Shown piece by piece: positions 1 through 4,659 of a stretch of 8,086 nucleotides of DNA. Within the stretch, counting starts at the first letter, position 1. Each line of letters begins with the position of its first letter. A program made the translations under genes and the position numbers. The stretch lies in the NCBI GenBank assembly GCA_030628225.1, contig DAOVRJ010000108.1, positions 1-8,086 on the forward strand. Reading direction: 5' to 3'. The notes below the pieces were generated by a model that was given only the letters and a program-made list of their open reading frames with translations, was not told where the DNA came from and ran no database searches. Source of the DNA: Candidatus Zixiibacteriota bacterium. GTDB taxonomy: Bacteria; SM23-81.

Positions 1-27
1 GCTGCGAAGCAGCACGCCGGTTGAAGC

Positions 28-47
28 GAGGGGGAAACTTCCCCCTC
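28..47. other. GC-rich inverted repeat upstream of selC
   Basis: GAGGGGG (28-34) and CCCCCTC (41-47) pair perfectly, and the inner AA/TT bases can extend the stem to 9 bp. Two weaker hairpins flank it: GCTGC/GCAGC at 1-13, and a bulged AGGG-CTT/AAG-CCCT stem at 59-78. No run of T follows, so a classical Rho-independent terminator is not supported. Frame 1 is open from base 1 to a TGA at 22-24, so the very end of an upstream + strand gene could lie here, but eight codons are too few to identify it. Nothing else is recognisable in 1-88. Confidence 0.4.
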
Positions 48-88
48 CCAGGGAAGCCAGGGCTTAGGCAAAGTCCCTCAAAAATGTA

Positions 89-117
89 TTGACAAAAGGG
101 CATGTGGTAGTTAACAT
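89..117 (+). promoter_or_regulatory. Sigma-70-type promoter of selC (and probably selD)
   Basis: A perfect -35 TTGACA (89-94) is followed by a 17-base spacer and TAACAT (112-117), which matches four of six -10 positions. A run of five A lies just upstream. The expected transcription start is near 124, about 26 bases before the mature 5' end of the tRNA, leaving a short 5' leader for RNase P. No convincing terminator separates the tRNA from selD, so this promoter probably serves both. Confidence 0.7.
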
Positions 118-149
118 TATATGAAGTACCGGTCATCCGTATCAAACAT

Positions 150-244
150 GGAGGCGGATAGGTGCTGGTGTGCCTGCTGGACTTCAAATCCGGTTGGGGG
201 CCATATGTGTCCTCGGTAGGTTCGATTCCTACACGCCTCCGCCA
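150..244 (+). tRNA. selC: tRNA-Sec (UCA anticodon)
   Basis: This 95-base gene folds as a selenocysteine tRNA. The acceptor strand GGAGGCG (150-156) pairs with CGCCTCC (234-240), followed by discriminator G241 and encoded CCA (242-244). A 6-bp D stem (160-165/170-175) closes a four-base TGGT loop, as is typical of tRNA-Sec. The anticodon stem CTGGA/TCCGG carries the loop CTTCAAA with anticodon TCA (184-186), which reads UGA. A long variable arm (196-214) has about six pairs including wobbles. The T arm is GTAGG-TTCGATT-CCTAC (216-232). By length it aligns with the E. coli selC layout of 8 acceptor plus 5 T pairs, but the eighth acceptor position is G157 opposite A233, not a standard pair. The product is charged with serine, converted to Sec-tRNA by SelA and delivered to UGA codons by SelB; neither of those genes is in the window. 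selD follows directly. Confidence 0.97.
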
Positions 245-284
245 TATTCTTCATCGTCCGGGCAGAGTATTCTCGGAATCCTTT

Positions 285-306
285 ATCCCTGAGATTCTCA
301 AGGGAT
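285..306 (+). other. Hairpin between selC and selD
   Basis: ATCCCT (285-290) pairs with AGGGAT (301-306), and GAG (291-293) pairs with CTC (297-299) across one bulged A, leaving a three-base loop. It ends about 11 bases before the selD Shine-Dalgarno. There is no T tract, so it is not an obvious terminator. It may help define the 3' trailer of the tRNA or shape the selD leader. Its 3' arm contains an in-frame ATG (305-307), which argues against that ATG as the selD start. Confidence 0.4.
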
Positions 307-328
307 GATCCCCAGCCAGGGAGCCAAG

Positions 329-1396
329 ATGGAAAGGGAGAAAGTTCTCCTGACAGCCATGACCACGGCCGCCGGGTGAGCGGCTAAAGTGTGTCAGAAA
401 GACCTGGCACAGGTTCTGCGTCATCTGCCCACAGTCCAAGATCCCAACGTCATTCTGGGGTTTGACGCCCTGGGAGATGCCGGCGTCTATGCCCTGGACC
501 AGGATCGAGCCCTGGTCCAGACAGTGGATGTGCTTACGCCCATCGCCGACGACCCTTACACCTTCGGCCAGATCGCCGCGGCAAACTCCCTGAGCGACGT
601 CTACGCCATGGGGGCCAGACCGTTGACGGCCCTGAACGTGGTGGGTTTCCCTCCCGAACTGGATCTCTCCATCCTGGAGCAGCTCATCCGCGGGGGCATG
701 GACAAGGTAAGGGAGGCCGGAGCGGCCGTCATAGGTGGACACACCATAAAGGACCAGGAGCTGAAGTATGGCCTGGCGGTGACGGGGTTGGTGCAGCGGG
801 ATGAGATGGTGACCAGCGCCAGGGCCAGGCCCGGGGATCGGCTGGTATTGACCAAACCACTGGGCACCGGGGTTGTGTCTACGGCCATGAAGGCCGGACA
901 GGCTTCCCCCCAGGCTGTAGAGGAGATCAACCTGCTCATGGTTCAGCTGAACCGTTCTGCCTCTCAGTGCATGCGGGAGGTGGGTGTGAACGCCTGCACC
1001 GATATCACCGGTTTCGGGTTCTTGGGTCACCTCTTGCAAATGCTCAGGTCCAGCAAGGTGGGAGCTCGAATTTGGGCCGCAGAGGTCCCCATGGTTAACC
1101 ACGCCCTGGAGTGTGTTCGCCGGGACTTCGTGCCTGGCGGGACGAGGAAAAATTTCGAGTACGTCCAGCCCCACGTGAAGGTCCTCGCCGATATTGACCC
1201 GGCCCTGCATATGCTCCTCTGCGATGCCCAGACCTCCGGAGGTCTGTTGATGGCCGTTTCTGAGGAAAAAACCGGAGATCTGGTGGATCTGCTGTGTCGC
1301 CGCCATGTGCTCTGCGCTCGATGTGTCGGAGAGGTGATCCCGGCAGACCCTCCCGGCATCGAGCTATTCCTATCCCTTCCATCTGGCGGGCCGTGA
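329..1396 (+). CDS. selD: Selenide, water dikinase (selenophosphate synthetase), Sec-containing
   Basis: SelD uses ATP and selenide to make selenophosphate, the selenium donor for Sec-tRNA (and for selenouridine in tRNA). The frame from ATG 329 gives 355 residues (E. coli 347) when TGA at 377-379 is read as selenocysteine. That codon is residue 17, where E. coli has its essential Cys17, and Lys20 follows as in E. coli. The active-site segment is G-Sec-A-A-K, whereas many SelD proteins have G-[Cys/Sec]-G-C-K, so the second Cys is absent. Predicted Mg/ATP aspartates sit in GDAGVY (about residue 50), LSDVYAMG (about 90) and TDITGFGFLGH (about 225). The start is chosen for AGGGAG (318-323) at good spacing; an in-frame ATG at 305 is poorer. 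A GTG at 389 would give a 335-residue protein lacking the catalytic loop and is probably a false start. The frame stays open to TGA 1394. selC lies 84 bases upstream and is probably co-transcribed. Confidence 0.95.
377..411 (+). promoter_or_regulatory. Candidate bacterial SECIS at the selD UGA
   Basis: Directly after the in-frame TGA (377-379), TGTGTCAG (390-397) pairs with CTGGCACA (404-411), giving eight pairs with one wobble and a six-base loop AAAGAC (398-403). The loop starts 18 bases after the TGA, within the range known for bacterial SECIS elements bound by SelB. Known elements usually have a G at the start of the apical loop; here that is met only if the terminal G397-C404 pair opens. 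The stem lies inside the coding sequence. Confidence 0.6.
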
Positions 1397-1444
1397 GACT
1401 AACTTTTTGCCGGTTTGCACCTTCTCGTGGTTTGCTGAAATGTC

Positions 1445-1472
1445 TTGACTTTAGCCAAACAGTTCGTTAAAT
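1445..1472 (+). promoter_or_regulatory. Candidate promoter of ndk
   Basis: TTGACT (1445-1450) matches five of six -35 positions. With a 16-base spacer it is followed by TTAAAT (1467-1472), four of six -10 positions. Other AT-rich -10 candidates overlap downstream (TATAGA at 1472, TAGAAT at 1474), but their spacers are too long. This AT-rich patch stands out from the surrounding coding DNA and lies about 75-100 bases before ndk. Confidence 0.45.
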
Positions 1473-1493
1473 ATAGAATCTAATATCTCGATT

Positions 1494-1507
1494 TTGCTGA
1501 TCAGAAA
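1494..1507. repeat. Small palindrome in the ndk leader
   Basis: CTGATCAG (1497-1504) is a perfect 8-base palindrome. One mismatch further out, TT/AA extends the symmetry (1494-1495 with 1506-1507). It lies between the candidate ndk promoter and the start codon, so it could be an operator, but a palindrome of this size can occur by chance. Confidence 0.25.
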
Positions 1508-1544
1508 CGATCTCAACGCCAACGCAGAATGGAGCGGTGATAGA

Positions 1545-1958
1545 ATGGAAAGGACGCTGCTGATCATTAAGCCGGATGCTGTGGCCAAACGAGTGACCGG
1601 AAAAATTCTTCAGCGTGTCACTCAGCAGAACTTCCGCCTATGTGCCCTGAGATCTGAACGATTGACCGCTGAGTCGGCCGGCGGGTTTTACCATGTTCAT
1701 CGGGGCAAGCCCTTTTACCAAAGCCTGATAGAATTTATGTCTTCCGGTCCCATACTGGTGGCTGTTTTAGAAAAAGAGGATGCTATCAAGAGTTTGCGGG
1801 AGGTGGTTGGAGCCACAGATCCTCAAAATGCCCGGCAGGGGACCATTCGAAAGGAGTTCGCCGAGAGCAAGGGCCATAATGCTGTCCATGCCTCCGATTC
1901 TCCGGAATCTGCCCGGGAGGAGATCGCCTTCTTCTTTCCATCCGCCGACTTTTCTTGA
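1545..1958 (+). CDS. ndk: Nucleoside diphosphate kinase
   Basis: Ndk moves the gamma-phosphate of ATP to NDPs and dNDPs through a phosphohistidine and balances cytosolic nucleotide pools. The product is 137 residues, full length for the family (about 140). It opens with the typical ERTLLIIKPDAV strand, carries RQGTIRKEF near residues 97-105, and has the catalytic His115 in NAVHASDS; most members read HGSDS, so Ala116 is a mild variant. The frame is also open upstream to an ATG at 1494, but the extra 17 residues do not match the family. GGAG at 1531-1534 lies 10 bases before ATG 1545, which supports the later start. It appears to be transcribed alone: it has its own candidate promoter and is followed by a long gap with a strong hairpin. 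Confidence 0.97.
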   Translation: MERTLLIIKPDAVAKRVTGKILQRVTQQNFRLCALRSERLTAESAGGFYHVHRGKPFYQSLIEFMSSGPILVAVLEKEDAIKSLREVVGATDPQNARQGTIRKEFAESKGHNAVHASDSPESAREEIAFFFPSADFS

Positions 1959-2127
1959 GGGTGACATCCCGGGCCGGGAATACCCGCTGTCCAGGTCCGT
2001 CTTTGCCGTTAGCCGCGCTGCCCGCGGGGCGATGGAAATCCGCAGGCGTTTGTCTGAGAAGTGAAATTTGCGGCCCAGGGCGAAGGCACCTTTTTACTAA
2101 TTCTAAGATCAAAAATTCTGATGTTCA

Positions 2128-2183
2128 TTCTCCCCTCTGGCTCTTTCCGGCTCAGGAAGGGGCCAGGGGGGAGAGGTCTGTTT
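2128..2183 (+). terminator. Long hairpin, likely ndk terminator or larA leader structure
   Basis: Bases 2130-2148 pair without interruption with 2155-2173: 19 pairs, three of them G-U, around a six-base loop GGCTCA. T2129-A2174 and T2128-G2175 extend it to 21 pairs. The stem is GC-rich and would be very stable. The following tail, GTCTGTTT (2176-2183), is only moderately T-rich, so intrinsic termination is plausible but not textbook. The position, about 170 bases after ndk and 180 before the larA start, fits either an ndk terminator or an attenuator in the larA leader. Confidence 0.55.
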
Positions 2184-2339
2184 AGCCTGGTTGCCGCTTA
2201 TGGCCCGGGTCCGGGAACAGGATGTGACCCCGGTGATGGTGAAGATCTGGAAGATTCCACTGGCCGGGGAACTGTCTTGGGGCCGGTTTTCCGGGGAGCT
2301 TGATAGATCGGGGGTGAACTCGTCGTCGGAGCCTTCGGG

Positions 2340-2344
2340 AAGGA
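2340..2344 (+). promoter_or_regulatory. Ribosome binding site fixing the larA start
   Basis: AAGGA, inside the longer purine run GGGAAGGA (2337-2344), lies eight bases before GTG 2353. The upstream in-frame alternatives (TTG 2191, ATG 2200, ATG 2236) have no comparable signal at suitable spacing. Confidence 0.6.
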
Positions 2345-2352
2345 CAGGTGTC

Positions 2353-3600
2353 GTGGTGCAGATTCAGGTTCCTTACGGTCAGCGAGATGTTCTCCATGTG
2401 GAGCTGGATGAACATAGGGTGGCCGGGGTGGTGCATCCCAACCAGGTGGCCGTGGAAGACGAAAGGCAGGGCCTGGAGGAGGTCCTGGATCACCCCAGCG
2501 AGTGCATGCCATTCGATCGGTTCCTGGAGGATGCCCGGGATGTGCTGTTCATCGTCAACGATGCCACGCGACCGACCCCGACCGCCAAGGTCTTGGAGGT
2601 GCTCGCTCCGCGGCTGGCCAGCCACAAGATCAGCTTCATCGTTGCCACGGGCAGCCACAGAGCCCCGACAGCGGAGGAGTATCGACAGATATTTGGTAGA
2701 TTCCACGACCAGTTCCGCGACCGGATCGTGGCCCACGATGCCAGGCGCGACCAGGATATGGTCTATATCGGAAAGTCCAAAAGCGGTTTTCAGATGTATA
2801 TTAACCGCCTGGCGGTCGACGCCCATAAGATCGTGGTCATCGGCTCTGTGGAACCGCACTATTTCGCCGGTTACACCGGTGGTCGCAAGGCGTTTCTTCC
2901 CGGCATCTCATCATATAAAACGATAGAGCAGAACCATAAATTTGCCCTGAAGATGGAAGCCCAGGCTTTGGCCCTGGAGGGAAATCCCGTCCACGAGGGT
3001 ATGATGGATGTCCTGCAGGCGATGGCGGACAAGGAGATCTTCGCCATCATGACCGTTGTGGACAGCGAGCGCAGAATTTACGCCAGCACCGCCGGGCACA
3101 TTCGCGATTCTTTCCAGGCGATCATCGAAAAGGCCAACGATGTTTTTGCGGTGAGATTGAGGGAAAAGACGGATGTGGTGGTCACCGTGGCCCCCTTTCC
3201 CATGGATGTGAATCTGTACCAGGCCCAGAAAGCTCTGGACAATGGCAAACTGGCTCTGAAAGAGGACGGCATCTTAATTCTGGTGGCCAAATGCCGGGCC
3301 GGGGTGGGTCAAGACACCTTTGCTCGCCTGCTGACCAGCTCGAAGAGCCCGCGGGATGTTCTAAATCACATCGAGGGTGAATATAAACTGGGATATCACA
3401 AGGTGGCCAAGTGGGCGGAGATCGGGCTGTGGGCTCAGATATGGGGGGTCACTGATCTGCAGGATTCCCTTCTGGAAGGGCTATTTGCCAAACCCTACCA
3501 CGATCTTCAGGCAGCTATCGACCAGGCTCTGCAGGAGAAGGGTCCCCAGGCGAAGGTGCTCTTTCTGATGGCCGGCAGCCTTACTGTGCCTGTTGTCTGA
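2353..3600 (+). CDS. larA: LarA-family nickel-pincer racemase (lactate racemase homologue)
   Basis: LarA interconverts D- and L-lactate with a nickel-pincer nucleotide cofactor; the wider family also acts on other 2-hydroxyacids, so the substrate is not certain. From GTG 2353 the protein has 415 residues (Lactiplantibacillus plantarum LarA, 424). Key residues line up by spacing: NDATRPTP (Asp70, Arg73), His102 in ATGSHRAP, His169 and the cofactor-binding Lys179 in EPHYFAGYTGGRKAFLPG, and His195 in TIEQNH. These match His108, His174, Lys184 and His200 of the studied enzyme, so the protein is probably active. The longer frame from 2191 would add 54 unmatched residues. The cofactor genes larB, larC and larE are not in the window and must be elsewhere if the enzyme is loaded. 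nfnAB lies downstream after a 174-base leader, suggesting but not proving co-transcription. Confidence 0.92.
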   Translation: MVQIQVPYGQRDVLHVELDEHRVAGVVHPNQVAVEDERQGLEEVLDHPSECMPFDRFLEDARDVLFIVNDATRPTPTAKVLEVLAPRLASHKISFIVATGSHRAPTAEEYRQIFGRFHDQFRDRIVAHDARRDQDMVYIGKSKSGFQMYINRLAVDAHKIVVIGSVEPHYFAGYTGGRKAFLPGISSYKTIEQNHKFALKMEAQALALEGNPVHEGMMDVLQAMADKEIFAIMTVVDSERRIYASTAGHIRDSFQAIIEKANDVFAVRLREKTDVVVTVAPFPMDVNLYQAQKALDNGKLALKEDGILILVAKCRAGVGQDTFARLLTSSKSPRDVLNHIEGEYKLGYHKVAKWAEIGLWAQIWGVTDLQDSLLEGLFAKPYHDLQAAIDQALQEKGPQAKVLFLMAGSLTVPVV

Positions 3601-3625
3601 GCGAACCACCCGGCCATGTGAAAAA

Positions 3626-3653
3626 AGGAGTCATCAGCAATGCTCCTGATGGC
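3626..3653 (+). promoter_or_regulatory. Alternative hairpins over a Shine-Dalgarno
   Basis: Two mutually exclusive stems share these bases. GTCATCAG (3630-3637) pairs with CTGATGGC (3646-3653), eight pairs with one wobble, leaving AAGGAG mostly free and ATG 3640 in the loop. Alternatively AGGAG (3626-3630) pairs with CTCCT (3643-3647) and hides the Shine-Dalgarno. This could be a translational switch for the short ORF at 3640; no ligand or known riboswitch class is recognised. Confidence 0.3.
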
Positions 3654-3738
3654 GATCTTGACCCCTCAACGGAGGCAGCAGAGGGTTTGGCCGGGGAGTG
3701 TTTTCTCTTTCCCGGGCGTGCTTGACAGGAGAAAATGA
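3640..3738 (+). CDS. Possible 32-residue leader peptide upstream of nfnA
   Basis: This short ORF is not recognised. AAAAAAGGAG (3621-3630) is among the strongest Shine-Dalgarno sequences in the window and sits nine bases before ATG 3640. The frame runs 32 codons to TGA 3736, within a few dozen bases of the nfnA start at 3775 (and six before the alternative ATG 3745). The peptide begins MLLMAIL, then turns basic, with QRRQQR near residues 10-15 and a DRRK end. No domain or clear signal peptide is visible. It could be a translated leader coupling ribosomes into nfnA, or the strong site may be chance. Two hairpins overlap it (3626-3653 and 3691-3715). Confidence 0.35.
   Translation: MLLMAILTPQRRQQRVWPGSVFSFPGVLDRRK
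3691..3715 (+). other. Hairpin in the nfnA leader
   Basis: CCGGGGAG (3691-3698) pairs with TTTCCCGG (3708-3715), eight pairs with two G-U, around a nine-base T-rich loop. A competing inner stem GAG/CTC (3696-3698 with 3705-3707) is possible. No T tract follows, so it is not a standard terminator. It ends 60 bases before the preferred nfnA start. Confidence 0.35.
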
Positions 3739-3774
3739 CCGGGGATGTCTATGGAGAGAAACAGAGATGAAACT

Positions 3775-4659
3775 ATGAATGAAATCGTACTGAAGAAGAT
3801 GCTTTCGCCGGAGATCAAGCTGTACAAGATAAGATCACCCCTGATCGCCAAAAAGCGAAAGGCAGGTCAATTCGTGGTCGTTCGCCTGGACCAGAAGGGA
3901 GAGCGATTTCCCCTGACCATCGCCGACTCAGATCCCCGGGAGGGAACCATCACTCTGGTGGTTCAGGAGGTGGGCATGACCACCAAAAAGATGGGGTTGT
4001 TGAAGGAGGGGGATGTGTTGTGGGATGTGGTGGGTCCTCTGGGCAAGCCCACGGAGACCGAGAAGTTCGGGACAGTGGTCTGCATTGGTGGCGGGGTGGG
4101 CAACGCCGTGGTCTATCCCATCGCCAAGGCCATGAAGGCGGCTGGCAACCGGGTCATTTCCATAATCGGTGCCCGGACCAAGGGTCTTCTGATTCTGGAG
4201 GAGGAAAATCGGGCGGTGAGCGATGAGATTCATGTAACCACCGATGATGGCTCCTACGGGAAACACGGTTTCGTGACCGATGAGCTGGCCGGGTTGCTCA
4301 AGGATGGCCTTCAGGTGGACCTGGTGGTGGCCATCGGGCCGGCCATCATGATGAAGGCCGTCTGCGATCTGACCAAAAGCCACAATATCCGCACCATTGT
4401 CAGTCTGAACTCCATCATGGTGGATGGCACCGGGATGTGTGGCGCTTGCCGGGTGGAGGTGGGTGGCAAGACCAGATTTGCCTGCGTGGATGGCCCGGAG
4501 TTCGACGGCCACCAGGTGGATTTCGATCTGCTTGTGGCCCGGCTGCGGATGTACCTTCCTGAGGAAAAGAGGGCCATGGAGGCATTCGAGGAAGAGGTCG
4601 GGGAGCGATTGACGAAACAAGCCGCCAGCGATTCATCAGCAGGTGAAGATCATGGCTGA
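3775..4659 (+). CDS. nfnA: NfnA/SudB-like FAD and [2Fe-2S] subunit
   Basis: This is the small subunit of an NADH-dependent reduced ferredoxin:NADP+ oxidoreductase (Nfn), often annotated as sulfide dehydrogenase beta subunit or ferredoxin-NADP reductase alpha subunit. It belongs to the dihydroorotate dehydrogenase electron-transfer family and carries FAD, an NAD(H) site and one [2Fe-2S] cluster. The 294-residue product shows ERFPLTIAD (FAD, about residues 43-51), GGGVGN (nucleotide binding, 105-110) and a C-terminal VDGTGMCGACRV with a later FACVDGPEFDGH. Asp217, Cys222, Cys225 and Cys237 fit the family's unusual one-Asp, three-Cys cluster. ATG 3775 is chosen because its N-terminus aligns with relatives; in-frame ATGs at 3745 and 3751 add up to ten residues and cannot be excluded. 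Its last eight bases overlap nfnB, which implies translational coupling. A true sulfide dehydrogenase role is possible. Confidence 0.92.
   Translation: MNEIVLKKMLSPEIKLYKIRSPLIAKKRKAGQFVVVRLDQKGERFPLTIADSDPREGTITLVVQEVGMTTKKMGLLKEGDVLWDVVGPLGKPTETEKFGTVVCIGGGVGNAVVYPIAKAMKAAGNRVISIIGARTKGLLILEEENRAVSDEIHVTTDDGSYGKHGFVTDELAGLLKDGLQVDLVVAIGPAIMMKAVCDLTKSHNIRTIVSLNSIMVDGTGMCGACRVEVGGKTRFACVDGPEFDGHQVDFDLLVARLRMYLPEEKRAMEAFEEEVGERLTKQAASDSSAGEDHG

Larger units (their letters stand above)
1959..2352. other. 394-base ndk-larA gap
   Basis: No credible gene was found here. The frame of larA stays open upstream to about 2191, but the extra 54 residues match nothing recognisable in the family and lack a well-placed Shine-Dalgarno. 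Visible structure: a short GC stem CCGCG/CGCGG at 2013-2027, an AT-rich patch at about 2091-2130 without a convincing promoter, the long hairpin at 2128-2175 (listed separately), and two copies of CCGGGGA (2264 and 2291). The larA Shine-Dalgarno is at the right end. Confidence 0.6.

Noticed and set aside
377-379. TGA in selD as a frameshift or pseudogene mark
   Set aside because: It falls at the known Cys/Sec position, selC is adjacent, and the rest of the gene is intact.
389-391. GTG as the selD start
   Set aside because: It removes the catalytic loop with residue 17 and Lys20, while ATG 329 has a good Shine-Dalgarno and exact family register through the TGA.
251-1306. 351-residue open frame on the minus strand opposite selD
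   Set aside because: It is a shadow of selD codon usage; the + strand frame has clear SelD motifs and the minus-strand translation has no family features.
2085-2098. GGCAC with T run as a sigma-54 promoter
   Set aside because: The required GC at the -12 position is missing at the correct spacing.
1955-2185. Open frames of 76-80 codons between ndk and larA
   Set aside because: They lack a suitable ribosome binding site and recognisable features, and they run through the long hairpin.
2182-2859. 225-residue minus-strand frame opposite larA
   Set aside because: It overlaps a well-supported LarA gene with all catalytic residues; antisense shadow.
3722-3750. TTGACA at 3722 as an nfnA promoter
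   Set aside because: No acceptable -10 hexamer lies 16-18 bases downstream.
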